Shown: one piece after another, positions 34,089 to 43,837 of the stretch
Layout of the letters: each line of letters starts with the position of its first letter
Numbering within the stretch: position 1 is the first letter of the stretch
NCBI RefSeq assembly: GCF_000367525.1
Contig: NZ_HF570956.1
Span: forward strand, 300,721 to 364,720
From: Phycicoccus elongatus Lp2
GTDB taxonomy: Bacteria; Actinomycetota; Actinomycetes; Actinomycetales; Dermatophilaceae
DNA: 64,000 nucleotides
Direction of reading: 5' to 3'
The notes under the pieces: generated by a model
What the model saw: the letters and a program-made list of their open reading frames with translations, nothing else
What the model was told of the DNA's origin: nothing
Databases searched by the model: none
Position numbers and translations under genes: made by a program

Positions 34089-35731
34089 GAGAGGGCCTCC
34101 GCGAGGGGCCCGAGGGCCAAGGACGGGAAGAAGGTCAGGCCGGCCAGCAAGAGCACGATCCCGACGAGGAGCACCCCGAAGATGGGCGTGTGCGTGGGCA
34201 TGGTGCCCGCGGTGACCGGTCGGCGGAGTTGACTGGCCAGGGCGCCGGCCAGGGCCAGGGTGAGGACGATGATCCCGAATCGGGCGAGGAACATCACCGC
34301 GCCGAGCGACAGGTTGAGCCACGGCTGGTCGGCGGATAGCCCCGCGAAGGCGGAGCCGTTGTTGTTGCCTGCCGAGGAGAAGGCGTAGAGCATCTCGCTC
34401 AGCCCGTGCGGGCCGTCCGCGAGCATCGCCGCTCGGGCGCTGGGTAGTAGGAGGGAGATCGCGGTCCCGGTGAGGACGAGGGTCGGCATGATGATGGAGG
34501 CCAACGCGGCATACGTGATCTCCTTGCGGCCCACGGTCTTGCCGAGCAACTCCGGGGTCCGGCCCACCATGAGCCCGGCGATGAAGACCGTGATGATCGC
34601 CAGCACGAGCATCCCGTAGAGCCCGGTTCCGACACCTCCGGGCGAGACCTCTCCCAGCATCATGTTGAGCATGAGCATGCCTCCGCCGAGCGGGCTGTAG
34701 CTCTCGTGCATCGAGTTGACCGCGCCCGTCGAGGTCGCCGTCGTGGCCGTGCCGAAGAGGGCTGACCAGGCGATTCCGAAGCGTTCTTCCTTTCCTTCCA
34801 TCGACCCGGTAGCCAGTGTCGAGGCGGCAGTCTCGGACCACGTGGTCAGCAGCGCTGCACCGGCGAAGAGGACGGCCATCACCGCTGCGACGAGTCGGCC
34901 TTGACGACGGTCGCCGACCATGAGTCCGTAGGTGCGGGTCAAGGCGAAGGGGATGAGCAGGACGAGGACGATCTCGAGCAGGTTGGTCCAGGCGTTGGGG
35001 TTCTCGAAGGGGTGGGCCGAGTTGGCGTTGAAGAATCCGCCACCGTTGGTGCCCAGCATCTTGATCGCCTCTTGGGAGGCAACCGGCCCGCCCGGGATGG
35101 TCTGGGGGCCGCCGGTGAGGGTCTGGACGACGGAGGGAGCGTTGAGGTTTTGGATCACTCCGCCGAGGATCAGCAGGAGGGCGGCCACCGTGGCGATCGG
35201 GAGCAGGACCCGCACGCTGCCGCGGGTCAGGTCGACCCAGAAGTTGCCGACGCGGTCGGCGCCGGCCCGCGCGAGACCTCGCACCAGGGCGATGGCGACG
35301 GCGAGGCCGGTCGCGGCGGAGACGAAGTTCTGGACCGTCAGGCCCAGCATCTGGACGGTGTGACCGGCACCGGCCTCACCGGCATACGACTGCCAGTTCG
35401 TGTTCGTCGTGAAGCTGATGGCGGTGTTGAGCGCGCCGTGCCAGGTCTGGGAGCGGCCGAAGGACCACGGGAGCCAGCCCTGGACGAGGATGAGGAGCCA
35501 GAGGGCGACCACCGAGACAACCCCGAAGGCGACGACGGAGATCGCGTAGACACTCCAGCGTTGCTCGGTGTTGGGGTCGACGCCGACGATGCGGTAGATC
35601 GCGCGCTCGACCCGCCAGTGCCGCTCGTCGGTGAAGACGCGGTGGAGCCAGGTGGCCAAGGGGTACCCGAGGACCGCGACGATCACACCCACGGTCGCCA
35701 GTGCGAGGACGGTTTGAAGGAGGGGGCTCAT
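34085..35731 (-). CDS. kdpA: Potassium-transporting ATPase subunit KdpA
   Basis: 548-residue potassium channel-like subunit with ten membrane helices. Selectivity-filter-type loops are present: [34 protein letters not shown] and [15 protein letters not shown]. Starts ATG 35731, three bases past the kdpF stop. Confidence 0.95.
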   Translation of the reverse strand: MSPLLQTVLALATVGVIVAVLGYPLATWLHRVFTDERHWRVERAIYRIVGVDPNTEQRWSVYAISVVAFGVVSVVALWLLILVQGWLPWSFGRSQTWHGALNTAISFTTNTNWQSYAGEAGAGHTVQMLGLTVQNFVSAATGLAVAIALVRGLARAGADRVGNFWVDLTRGSVRVLLPIATVAALLLILGGVIQNLNAPSVVQTLTGGPQTIPGGPVASQEAIKMLGTNGGGFFNANSAHPFENPNAWTNLLEIVLVLLIPFALTRTYGLMVGDRRQGRLVAAVMAVLFAGAALLTTWSETAASTLATGSMEGKEERFGIAWSALFGTATTATSTGAVNSMHESYSPLGGGMLMLNMMLGEVSPGGVGTGLYGMLVLAIITVFIAGLMVGRTPELLGKTVGRKEITYAALASIIMPTLVLTGTAISLLLPSARAAMLADGPHGLSEMLYAFSSAGNNNGSAFAGLSADQPWLNLSLGAVMFLARFGIIVLTLALAGALASQLRRPVTAGTMPTHTPIFGVLLVGIVLLLAGLTFFPSLALGPLAEALS

Positions 35732-35734
35732 CGG

Positions 35735-35821
35735 TCAGAACCGTTCCGGGCAGAGCAGGGCATAGAACAGGTAGCCGAGAAGGGCCAGGCCGATGACTGC
35801 GGCCACGAGGTCTTCGATCAC
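35735..35821 (-). CDS. kdpF: Small subunit KdpF
   Basis: 28 codons from GTG 35821 encoding a single membrane helix: MIEDLVAAVIGLALLGYLFY followed by ALLCPERF. Size, position directly before kdpA and the ending PERF match KdpF, the lipid-like stabiliser of the complex. Too short for most gene finders. Confidence 0.9.
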   Translation of the reverse strand: MIEDLVAAVIGLALLGYLFYALLCPERF

Positions 35822-36036
35822 CTCACCATGCAACCTCGCGGCGCCTGCCCGCGCGTCGGAGGTGACGAGTCCATGACGGATCTTGACGCAATCCTGACGA
35901 CCCCGGCGCAGCCAACCGGCGCGGGCCGGTTTGCCTACGTCAGGCTGGGATTACGAGTGGAACGGCGCTTCATCGTCGATGGGGACCAACTGACAGCCCA
36001 CTGTCCTCCGGGAAGTGATCTCGGCGCCGGATTGGC

Positions 36037-36230
36037 ACATAACGTGACGTCCAGTCCGACGCCCCTGTCATAACGCGACGTTTATGTTTCATGCAAACCG
36101 CGTTTGTGAAATCTTCGCTGCATCTCGACACATCTGTCGAGATGCAGCCAAGACTGCGCGAGGGTGCGCGGGGCACTCTGCACACGCGGCTGCCCGGGAG
36201 AGGTCGTGCAAGGATGCCTGTGTTGGCATG
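36037..36230. repeat. Element 4/5 junction: right end, 4-nt spacer, left end
   Basis: The right end is long: CACATAACGTGACG, CAGTCCGACGCCCCTG, CATAACGCGACGTTTATG, TTTGTGAAATCTTCGC and GCATCTCGACA to 36130. Spacer CATC. The left end starts TGTCGAGATGCAGCCAAGAC at 36135, with GGCACTCTGCACAC and GTCGTGCAAGGATG inside. Right-end half nearly identical to that at 23250-23311. Confidence 0.75.
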
Positions 36231-36268
36231 TGGGCAAGCCGCGCAGGGCGACCGGGTTCGGGCTGCAG

Positions 36269-38608
36269 TCAGGCGCGGAGGCGCACGCGGGTCGGCAAGC
36301 GAAGTTCCTGCCGCAAGATCTGGTGCAAATCAGCGGTCGCGAGTTCGCGGTCTTCGAGCGTGGCCGCGAGGGCATAGCTCTGTTGCTCATAGTTTGCGTC
36401 ACCCCGAGCCCAGGTCTGAGCCTTGTGAGTGACGGCGATGTGGAAGGTCTCATTGTCGTTCACGAACGAGTTGTGCCCGACCCAAGCGCGGAGCTGCAGT
36501 GTGCTGTGCGTGAACGTGTTCACGCCTGGTCGGAGGTTCAGTCTTCGGCGGTCGTTGATCAGATCGTTCGGATCGTCGGGGTCTTGTCGCTGCAGAATCT
36601 CGGCAAGCTCATCAGGATCGATGTCCCGGTACACGTTGAACTTCATGGTCCCGGCGAGATACTCCCGCCGCTGGCGCCGAACAGGTGGGTCGAATGCAAG
36701 GGCAACGCTGATAACGCGATCGCGCCGACTCCCTTGCCGAAAGGCCTCGGGGATCGGCATCGGGTGGATCTGAACCGTGTCGACTGGCATAGCGCCGTCG
36801 TAGGTCATCGTCACTCGTCTGGCATCGCTTGATGTCGCTCTGTGGACGTCCGGCAGGCCCAATCCGTATACGCGGTTTCGGCGATGCAGTTCGGACAGGC
36901 TGGCCGCCGGAGGGGTCTGTGCCGAGCCCGCTGCGAGCAGGGCCCTGACCAAGTTTCCTGAGGCGTCAGGGTAGGAGTAGGCGATATCGGCCGCCACCCT
37001 GGCCACCGCTGGGGCGGCATAGCTGGTCCCATTCACCGTCGCGAAAATCTGGCCACCGGACCCTCTCGTCGACGTGCTGATGAGCGAGGCGCCCAAGTCG
37101 TTCTGCACGATGTTTCCGGTGTCGGACACGACGAGGTTGCCACCGTAATGCGTAACGTCCGGCTTGTTGGCTCGTTTCGAGTTGGTCCCTAGGCCAGGCC
37201 CAGTCCTGCTAAAAGGTGCAGCCTCGTCGGCATCGGCAGCTGCCTGCCAGCCAAAACGTCCATGAAGTTCAGCCGGTGCCCCACTAAGAGCGAGCGCTCC
37301 GACGGTCACAGCCAAGGCAGCTGGACCCGGCTCCGACAAACGATGCTCGGGCGCGAAAAAGAACTCCGGCTTGTCGTCGATTACATGGTGCCCGCTTGGA
37401 GTTCGGGCCGAAAGGTCGGCAGGAGCATTCCCAGTGGGAAGAACCACGACGATGCCCAGCTCACGAATCAGATCGTCAATCGTCTCAGTGAGTGGACCGA
37501 GATGGAGGTCGTTGAACGGCTCTGAGTAGCCGACGGAGAGGTTGAAGATCCTCACCCCATGAGTGCCGTGGAGGTGACGGATGGCGCCTTCGACCAGATC
37601 GTGGGGAGCTGCGTAAGTCGCGAACCGCGGCGCGCGGTCTGGACGCGAGGGATCCGGTTCAAGGATGCGAACGACCCGGACACTCCCGACAGCAGCCGAG
37701 ATCGGCAGCGCATCCCGAAGCTCTTCATGCAGGCCGGGGAGGAGAACTCGCCCGACCACTTCCGTGCCATGAGTGCCGCGCTGCTGCCACTGGTAGGCAG
37801 GGGGCGCTAGAGACTCGTCCGACACAACCAGTCCACTCAGCAGCGGGTGCGCTGACTCGGGGGAGTCGTCGAGTACCCCGACCACCTCGCTGACTACCTC
37901 CGACCGAGAGGTTGTTGAGATGTCGAGGTTCCTCCAGTCGCGGAAGTCCAAGAACGGGACCGGAGGTGTACGCACCAACTCGACTACCGAGGTGTTCAAG
38001 AGGTCATCGAGCCCAGTGGAAGAGACACTTACCCTCAGATAGCTGCGTCTCGCCGACACAGATCGAAGCAGGACCCGGCCGGCATTCTGAGCCAAGATCT
38101 GCTCAACGCTGCGGGTACGCCGTTCAGCTTCGCTATACGTTCCACTGGGCCAGATGATGACGTCGAGCGTGTGCTGGCTCAGGCGTCCGTCGAGGTCGGC
38201 GATGCCGGGTCCGGAGCGGTCGGCGGGGCCGTAAGGTTCGATGTCGTCGATCTGGTTGAAGAAGGTCCGCATCTCTCCTGTGCGGACGTACCGCTCGATT
38301 GCCTGCTCCAGCGAAGAGCCCTGATCGCTCGCGAGCACAAAGTAGGTGTAGTCGACTGTCTCACCCAGAACCTGCAGTCCGCGTCCCTCAAACGAAGAAT
38401 CCTCTGGTCGTGCACCCGCCTTGATCTTGAAGACGAGGTCAGGGTCCACGCCAGCGTTCAACTGGCGCGGCGCGCGGGCAGTCTGCAGTTGCTGACGTAG
38501 GTGCGCACCGTGCTGGCCACGCTGACGGTTCGGCGAACCGCCGCCTGCGGGACTTGAACGTCGCGACTGCAGCGGACGAGGGTTCGGCAGCAAGAGGTGT
38601 TCGGGCAT
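36269..38608 (-). CDS. ietS: Subtilisin-like serine protease, IetS-like
   Basis: 779-residue S8-family protease without a signal peptide, so it acts in the cytoplasm. The catalytic triad is visible: Asp247 or 248 in GVLDDSPES, His280 in RGTHGTEVVG, Ser529 in NGTSYAAP, with the oxyanion Asn394 in LPTGN. A 200-residue N-terminal domain and a C-terminal beta domain of about 170 residues flank it. It follows an AAA ATPase gene by four bases; this pair is the make-up of the IetAS anti-phage system. Name by family and context. Confidence 0.8.
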   Translation of the reverse strand: MPEHLLLPNPRPLQSRRSSPAGGGSPNRQRGQHGAHLRQQLQTARAPRQLNAGVDPDLVFKIKAGARPEDSSFEGRGLQVLGETVDYTYFVLASDQGSSLEQAIERYVRTGEMRTFFNQIDDIEPYGPADRSGPGIADLDGRLSQHTLDVIIWPSGTYSEAERRTRSVEQILAQNAGRVLLRSVSARRSYLRVSVSSTGLDDLLNTSVVELVRTPPVPFLDFRDWRNLDISTTSRSEVVSEVVGVLDDSPESAHPLLSGLVVSDESLAPPAYQWQQRGTHGTEVVGRVLLPGLHEELRDALPISAAVGSVRVVRILEPDPSRPDRAPRFATYAAPHDLVEGAIRHLHGTHGVRIFNLSVGYSEPFNDLHLGPLTETIDDLIRELGIVVVLPTGNAPADLSARTPSGHHVIDDKPEFFFAPEHRLSEPGPAALAVTVGALALSGAPAELHGRFGWQAAADADEAAPFSRTGPGLGTNSKRANKPDVTHYGGNLVVSDTGNIVQNDLGASLISTSTRGSGGQIFATVNGTSYAAPAVARVAADIAYSYPDASGNLVRALLAAGSAQTPPAASLSELHRRNRVYGLGLPDVHRATSSDARRVTMTYDGAMPVDTVQIHPMPIPEAFRQGSRRDRVISVALAFDPPVRRQRREYLAGTMKFNVYRDIDPDELAEILQRQDPDDPNDLINDRRRLNLRPGVNTFTHSTLQLRAWVGHNSFVNDNETFHIAVTHKAQTWARGDANYEQQSYALAATLEDRELATADLHQILRQELRLPTRVRLRA

Positions 38609-38612
38609 CGCG

Positions 38613-39587
38613 TCACCAGGGCCGCGCGGTTATGCCTGGCATCGCCCGATCCACGTCCTGGGCCATCACGACGGCTGAATTTCGCAAGAGCGCATTCCGC
38701 CGGGCATCGATAACTAGCTTCTCCGCCGCCGCGTGCGGTCGACCCTTCAATGCGCTGGCATATCGGTTGATCTCAAGGCCCGAGTGCGCGACCCCCTTCA
38801 GGCGCAACCTGAGGACCTGCCGGATTTGGTGCACCGTCGGCAGCCCGAAGGTGAGCACCTCATCGAAACGCCGCCATAGCGCCTCGTCGAGCAGTGCTGG
38901 GTGGTTCGTGGCGGCAAGCAGCAAGCTTGGGCCACGGTAACGATCCGTCATTTGGAGGAAAGCACTGACGACTCGCTTCATCTCGCCGTGCTCTGACGCG
39001 TCGTCGCGCGACCGGCCCAACGCATCGAACTCATCGAACAGGACCACAAATGGCGCTTGGTCGGCATACTCGAAAATTCGGCGGAGATTGCTCGAAGTCT
39101 CCCCCAAGTACGAGGAGACGACCGCATCCAGCCTGACCATCAGAAGCGGTCGCCCCAACTCGACTGCGATGGCCTCCGCCGCTGTTGTCTTGCCACATCC
39201 GGGCGGTCCCTGAAGGAGAAGGCGCTGGCGTCGCGGCAGGCCGGCAGCATCCAAGGCTGGCCACTGGCGGACTTCTTCGACGACGTTCTCCAAAACCAAA
39301 GAGACGGCATCTTGCAGGACGAGGTCTTCCAAGAGGTGCTCCGGCTCGCGAACCTCCCCTAGGTCCCACTCGCCTTCCCGGTCCTTCGGGGGTGCGGGGA
39401 CCACGATCGTCGAGCCGGGATCGAGCGAGCCACCGCCGGCAACGAGGAGCTTCTGCAGGTCACGGGCAAGCGCGTTGTGGTGCTTGGCCTGCTCTTCCTC
39501 AATAATCTCCATCGCGGCACGACGGAAGGCCAACTCGTCTCGCGCATGGAACGCGCGGAAGATCTCCTTCAACTGTCGGCCGGCCAC
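38613..39587 (-). CDS. ietA: AAA+ ATPase, IetA-like
   Basis: 324-residue AAA ATPase: an N-terminal helical part of about 100 residues, Walker A GPPGCGKTTAAEAIA (127-134), Walker B VVLFDEFDALG (182-187), sensor-1 LLLAATNHPALLDEALWRRFDE with arginine finger, and a helical lid. The subtilase gene follows at once. In IetAS both genes are needed for phage defence; how the ATPase controls the protease is not known from sequence. Confidence 0.8.
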   Translation of the reverse strand: MAGRQLKEIFRAFHARDELAFRRAAMEIIEEEQAKHHNALARDLQKLLVAGGGSLDPGSTIVVPAPPKDREGEWDLGEVREPEHLLEDLVLQDAVSLVLENVVEEVRQWPALDAAGLPRRQRLLLQGPPGCGKTTAAEAIAVELGRPLLMVRLDAVVSSYLGETSSNLRRIFEYADQAPFVVLFDEFDALGRSRDDASEHGEMKRVVSAFLQMTDRYRGPSLLLAATNHPALLDEALWRRFDEVLTFGLPTVHQIRQVLRLRLKGVAHSGLEINRYASALKGRPHAAAEKLVIDARRNALLRNSAVVMAQDVDRAMPGITARPW

Positions 39588-39627
39588 GCTCCCATCCTAG
39601 AGATGGGGTCAGACTGGGCAGGGACCT

Positions 39628-39822
39628 CGTAGTGGTGGTGTGTTGAACGTCGATGGCTCGGTCGATACTGGCATCCCCGCTTGGCGCGAGGACGCGCTTG
39701 TCCGCAGGCTCGGTGGGGATGGCGGTGAGGTCGTGCAGGCACTGCTTCGTGGGGCCGGCGCCGAGTGATTTCCCGCACACGGTGGCGGCGCGGACCCGGC
39801 GGAGGTGGAGTTCGAGGGCACG
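39628..39822 (-). pseudogene. Fragment of a second tniQ lineage
   Basis: About 64 codons reading LHLRRVRAATVCGKSLGAGP, then KQCLHDLTAIPT and DASIDRAIDVQ align in order with HSHLRVVGASTRCGNPLGAGP, KKCRQELTDIRA and QARIDAALNGAQ of the intact tniQ at 42146-43837. Both ends are broken. It is a relict of another Tn7-like element. Confidence 0.7.
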
Positions 39823-39823
39823 C

Positions 39824-40003
39824 TCCGACGCGGGCGTGCAGCCGGCCTTTGATGCGGCCCTCCAGGACACCGCAGCTCCACCCGGCGGCCACCGCCCGGG
39901 CGGCGTACCAGACACGCACGTCGGGGTCGTCGAGGCGGTAGAGCAGAACCATGACGTGGCCCCACGGCAATTGCGCAGCAGCTGCTGCGCAATTGGGGTC
40001 CGG
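39824..40003 (-). pseudogene. DUF1016 (YhcG-type nuclease) remnant, copy 2
   Basis: Nearly identical at DNA level to 22985-23163 and encoding the same LPWGHVMVLLYRLDDPD fragment. It joins directly to the tniQ fragment on its left. 40004-40280 shows no gene. Confidence 0.7.
39968..39995. repeat. 28-bp perfect palindrome, copy 2
   Basis: Same loopless palindrome as at 23132-23159, starting CAATTGCGCAGCAG. Confidence 0.85.
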
Positions 40004-40280
40004 CGACTCTCGGGCGACGGTGTGCATGGACTGCAGTCTCGATCTAGAACTCAGCGATCCGAGGTCGGTCCTCCATGCGTCGATGGGTCCCTTGGGTGTC
40101 GGGATCGCACTCGGATGAACACCTCACGCATTGGATCGTCCTCGGTCCTACGAGGTTAGCCCCGAGCTATGCCTGCGGCATCAGAACTCCGGCATCCTCG
40201 ATGCCAAGGGGGCGCCCGCTTGGTCGCTGGCAAGAGCATGTGGGCCGTTAAGGCCAGGTAGGGAGAAGTGCCTCGGCGAG

Positions 40281-41975
40281 TCAGTGGTAGCCGTAGGGGC
40301 TCCAGCCCTTCATGTGCGGCTGGAGTTCGTCGGGCGTTGCCTGGATCCTGCGGATGATGTTGAGGTCGCCGTTAAGCGGGTCGACGCGGTCGGCATGCTC
40401 GCGAAGCCACTTGGCCCATTCCCCGGCAGCGACTGCTGCCTCCCCGTCGAGCTGGCCGGCTCGCACGTCGACCTCGTCCGCGTAGTCCCGGAGCCAGGTC
40501 GCCGTCTGCCGGTCCTTGAGTTGGGTGACAGCTTGATTGGCGTTGCGTTCGTACCGGACCTTCTCGACCGCGGCCGCACGGATCTCTTCGCCGCGTTCCT
40601 GGCGGATCTTCTGGCGCCTCTCCCGTTCCTGCCATTCCCACTTCTCCTCGGCGACACGCAGCTCGAGCTTGCGGATGAGGACAGCGAGTTGGTCTTCCAG
40701 TGGCGCCCCGGGCTCGTCGCTGAGCCGGACCAGATCAGTCGCACCCCAGCCCGTCGTGACCGTCACGGTCAATCGGCCAGAAGGCTCGAAGGCCTTGTTG
40801 GCGACGGTCTTGGAGGTGTGGCCGCGGTAGTAGTCCCATTCCTGGACGTACGGTGTCGGCGATCGCCGCCGGTTTTGAGCATCGGTTTCGCGGATCGCGA
40901 CCTCGTAGGTGGTTGGTCCGATGCGGAACTCCAGATCCGTGGCCGAGTGGATGTCGTTCCCGCCGAACGAGCGACTCACCTTGTCGGCGACCTTCCAACC
41001 CACAATGTCGCAGCCGTCAACGATTCCTTGGAGGAATCGACCAGCCCTGGGGATGCTGCCTCTCGAGACGTTGGCGCGCCGCTCGAGGAAACGAGTGACC
41101 GCCGGATGCTTGGCCTTCGGCATCCGCCCGGGTGCCTTCAGGGCGCGGACTGGGATGCGCTGCTCGTAGTCGGGTCGCAGGTAGAGAGTGAATCCGAGGT
41201 CGGGGTCCATGCGCGTGTGCTCGTGGGTGAGCTTCTCGCCGTCGGGGAGTGTCCCGAGGCGGTGCGCTTCGCGTTCGATCCGGACAAGTTCGTTCTCGGT
41301 GTAGTCGTGGGCGACGTCGACGCGGCCCGTACTGAGGATTCGATCCATGAGGTCGGCGGCTCGTTGCTGCGCGAGGGTGGCCTCACGGGCTTGGCGTTCC
41401 TTCTCGGCTGCCTCGGCGGCTTCGCGTTCGGCCTTCTCCCGCAGTCGCCTGGCCCCTTGGTCGACGCGTCGTTGTCCGTCTGGGGTGATCGTGGCGGCCC
41501 AACCTGACCGATTGCCGGTCAGCCGAATGAGTCCGCAGTCCCGCAACGCAAGCAGGGTGCGGCGATTCGCGACGTCAGCACTGCGTCCTGCCTCGGCGGA
41601 GTTCGCGATCGCCGTGAGGATCGCGAACTGAGCCGGTGTCAGGTGGCTGTTGGGCGACTTGCCCGAGCGGGCAGGCGGGACGGCATTCACCGGCTGAGTC
41701 GTGGTTCGAGCCTTCTTCGTCTTGGGCACTCGGGACGAGTTGGTCGCCAAGGCTTCGAGGACCTCGACGGGGTAGGCATCGTTGGCTGCGTAGTAGCGGC
41801 CAGCCTCAGTAAGCGTCGCTGTCCAGACCCCCTTGCGGCGGGTGACGGTGGCCAGCCCGCGGTTGGCCAAGGCGCGGGCGGAAGTCTTGTACTCCTCGCG
41901 CGGCGGGTGAGTGCTGCCCCCGCCGGCGAGCCATTGAAGGACTTCGCGCTGCACGGCATTCAGGTCCCTGTTCAT
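40281..41975 (-). CDS. Hypothetical 564-residue protein with winged-helix-like repeats
   Basis: Not recognised. The N-terminal 160 residues hold two similar segments that look like winged helices (VQREVLQWLAGGG with RALANRGLATVTRRKGVW; PAQFAILTAIANSAE with LLALRDCGLIRLTGNRSGW). A charged coiled coil RREKAEREAAEAAEKERQAR-type stretch follows, then a mixed alpha/beta part, and another coiled coil near 430-480. It reads the same way as tniQ, 170 bases downstream of it. The position beside transposition genes suggests an accessory DNA-binding role, but it may simply be cargo. Confidence 0.6.
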   Translation of the reverse strand: MNRDLNAVQREVLQWLAGGGSTHPPREEYKTSARALANRGLATVTRRKGVWTATLTEAGRYYAANDAYPVEVLEALATNSSRVPKTKKARTTTQPVNAVPPARSGKSPNSHLTPAQFAILTAIANSAEAGRSADVANRRTLLALRDCGLIRLTGNRSGWAATITPDGQRRVDQGARRLREKAEREAAEAAEKERQAREATLAQQRAADLMDRILSTGRVDVAHDYTENELVRIEREAHRLGTLPDGEKLTHEHTRMDPDLGFTLYLRPDYEQRIPVRALKAPGRMPKAKHPAVTRFLERRANVSRGSIPRAGRFLQGIVDGCDIVGWKVADKVSRSFGGNDIHSATDLEFRIGPTTYEVAIRETDAQNRRRSPTPYVQEWDYYRGHTSKTVANKAFEPSGRLTVTVTTGWGATDLVRLSDEPGAPLEDQLAVLIRKLELRVAEEKWEWQERERRQKIRQERGEEIRAAAVEKVRYERNANQAVTQLKDRQTATWLRDYADEVDVRAGQLDGEAAVAAGEWAKWLREHADRVDPLNGDLNIIRRIQATPDELQPHMKGWSPYGYH

Positions 41976-42145
41976 GTCCGGTCCAAGGTCATGTCGTCAG
42001 GATCCCCATCGCTACCGACAGGGGCAAGGTGAGCCCTGGCGTCAACGGGCAGACTGCGGTTGGCCTCAGCGGGGGCCACGCCCACCCCTGAGCCTTGGCA
42101 CGGTCAACGCCTTCGTCCCAACACTGTTGGGACAATTGCCTTTGA

Positions 42146-43837
42146 TTAGGTTCGATGCGAATCCCAATCACCGCCGCCAATCCTGGAAAGGCGGGCCCGG
42201 TCGCCCTCGGACAGGCCGCGGCTGAACTTTCGGAACCCAGCCCGATCCGCCGACGTCGGTGGGTGCGCCCATGCGGGGGTGGCGCTGAGGTGTCCATGGG
42301 CGAGTTGCGTCCACACCCACGCCACGGCATACGGTCGCGACGACGCGCGGGTCCCCGGTCGTTCGGCAGCGAAGGCCTTGAACCACGTGTCATCGCAGCC
42401 AGCCCGAAGGTCGCGCTCACATTGTCGCCAGTCGACGTGGGGTAGGTCGGCGGCGACCGACCGCAGCCGGGCCTCGAGGACGGGGATGGGTAGCAGGAGG
42501 CTGGCGCTGCATGCGCGAGCCGTGCGGACGGCCAGGTCTTCGGGGAGCCCGAGGAGGTGACCGGTGGCGCTCCAGGTGCTCGCGCGTGGGTCGGTCCGGG
42601 CCAGGCACATCGTGGTGAAGAGCCGGACGGTGGCCGGTCCTGAGTCGAAGGCGTCCGCCAGATGGCGGTCAAACAGCTCGGTGGGCAGCATCTGCGGAAT
42701 GTGGCGAAGCGGGGCGAGGGGCTCGCTGTGATCGAGCAGCGTGGACAGGCGGCGGTGTGGGGCTCGCGCCGCGAGGACCAGCCGGGTGAGGGTTGGTGTC
42801 ATGACGGTGTGGTCGGCCAGCCAGCCCAGGGGCCCGTCCGGGGTCGTGGGGGTGAGTTCGGTCCAGGTGGCCAGCGCGGCTGTCGCGTCGTCCAGGTCGG
42901 CAGCGGCGAGTATGCCGTCGGCGGCCGCCAACGCTGCCGATCGGACGCCCGGGTCGTCCGGCGGGCGCAGACCCCACCGGGGGCCGCGCGCACGAGTGCG
43001 CGTGACCGCGTCACTCGTCAAGCCGGTCACCCATGAGGCGAGCCGTTCGGCCCCGGTTTGTCCGGCCAGATGGAGAAGGAGGGTGGCCAGGTGTCGCAGG
43101 TCGTGCAGGTAGGAGGCGGCTGACACCGGCTCTCCCAGAACGATCATCTGCGCGCCGTTGAGCGCTGCGTCGATGCGCGCCTGCGTGGCCAGTACGTCAT
43201 CCGTGGCTGGGACTGCACGGATGTCGGTGAGCTCTTGGCGGCACTTTTTGGCCGGTCCAGCCCCGAGCGGGTTGCCGCAACGGGTGCTGGCGCCGACGAC
43301 GCGCAAGTGGGAGTGGCGCTGATCTCGGAACGGCCGTTGACACGACGGGCAGACCGCGCACAGCAGGTTCTGGTGGCGACGACAGCTGGTGACGATGGGC
43401 AAACGCCAACTGCTCTGCCAGACTCCCTTTTCAGAAAGGCAACGCGGACAGATCTGGGTTCCACGATGGGGCGCCCATCCCGGAGCCGCGATCTGCCGGT
43501 AAGAATCTCGGTTGTTCGGGTTGAGATTGGTCAGGTCGAGGGCGGTGCCGTCGAAGGTGGCCATCGTTGCGGCATACACCTCGCTCTCGCTGACTCGGGC
43601 GATGGCCGCCACTGTGGCGACCGTCTCCGGTGCCGGCGCGATGGTGAGGAAGCGCGTGTGGGCACCAGATTCTCGGATCATGGTGAGGACGGCAGCGGTG
43701 CTGAGACCGTTGAGTTCAGCGAGGTGTTCCAGCCAGGACTCGATCGACTCCCCGGGTCTGGGCGTCAGCGTCGCCGGCAACACGTGTGTCGCACGGCTGG
43801 TGGCCCCTGCCGGCATGGAGCCTGATGGTTCGGTCAC
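42146..43837 (-). CDS. tniQ: TniQ-family target-selection protein 1
   Basis: 563 residues. The TniQ opening PRPGESIESWLEHLAELNGLS is at 27-45, followed by the paired Cys/His zinc motifs (ICPRCLSEKGVWQ, CRRHQNLLCAVCPSC) of TniQ/TnsD, a second CGNPLGAGPAKKC cluster, and a long helical C-terminus with LLHLAGQTGAERLASWV. TniQ proteins link TnsC to a chosen target. GTG 43837 overlaps the upstream tniQ stop by four bases. Last gene of the transposition operon. Confidence 0.85.
   Translation of the reverse strand: MTEPSGSMPAGATSRATHVLPATLTPRPGESIESWLEHLAELNGLSTAAVLTMIRESGAHTRFLTIAPAPETVATVAAIARVSESEVYAATMATFDGTALDLTNLNPNNRDSYRQIAAPGWAPHRGTQICPRCLSEKGVWQSSWRLPIVTSCRRHQNLLCAVCPSCQRPFRDQRHSHLRVVGASTRCGNPLGAGPAKKCRQELTDIRAVPATDDVLATQARIDAALNGAQMIVLGEPVSAASYLHDLRHLATLLLHLAGQTGAERLASWVTGLTSDAVTRTRARGPRWGLRPPDDPGVRSAALAAADGILAAADLDDATAALATWTELTPTTPDGPLGWLADHTVMTPTLTRLVLAARAPHRRLSTLLDHSEPLAPLRHIPQMLPTELFDRHLADAFDSGPATVRLFTTMCLARTDPRASTWSATGHLLGLPEDLAVRTARACSASLLLPIPVLEARLRSVAADLPHVDWRQCERDLRAGCDDTWFKAFAAERPGTRASSRPYAVAWVWTQLAHGHLSATPAWAHPPTSADRAGFRKFSRGLSEGDRARLSRIGGGDWDSHRT

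Larger units (their letters stand above)
27999..36130. mobile_element. Array element 4: Kdp potassium uptake
   Basis: 8.1 kb with both ends sharing TGTCGAGATGCAGCGAAGA. It contains the entire kdpFABCDE operon and nothing else recognisable. 35822-36039, upstream of kdpF, must hold the promoter but shows no clear site. Confidence 0.7.

Noticed and set aside
32001..34841. Long upstream extension of the KdpB frame to 34841
   Set aside because: It is an antiphase reading of kdpA with Arg/Gly-rich low-complexity protein; the ATGA overlap at 34085-34088 fixes the start.
35830..36040. Rightward small gene upstream of kdpF
   Set aside because: An open frame of about 65 codons exists, but it has no RBS, no family features and runs into the transposon end.
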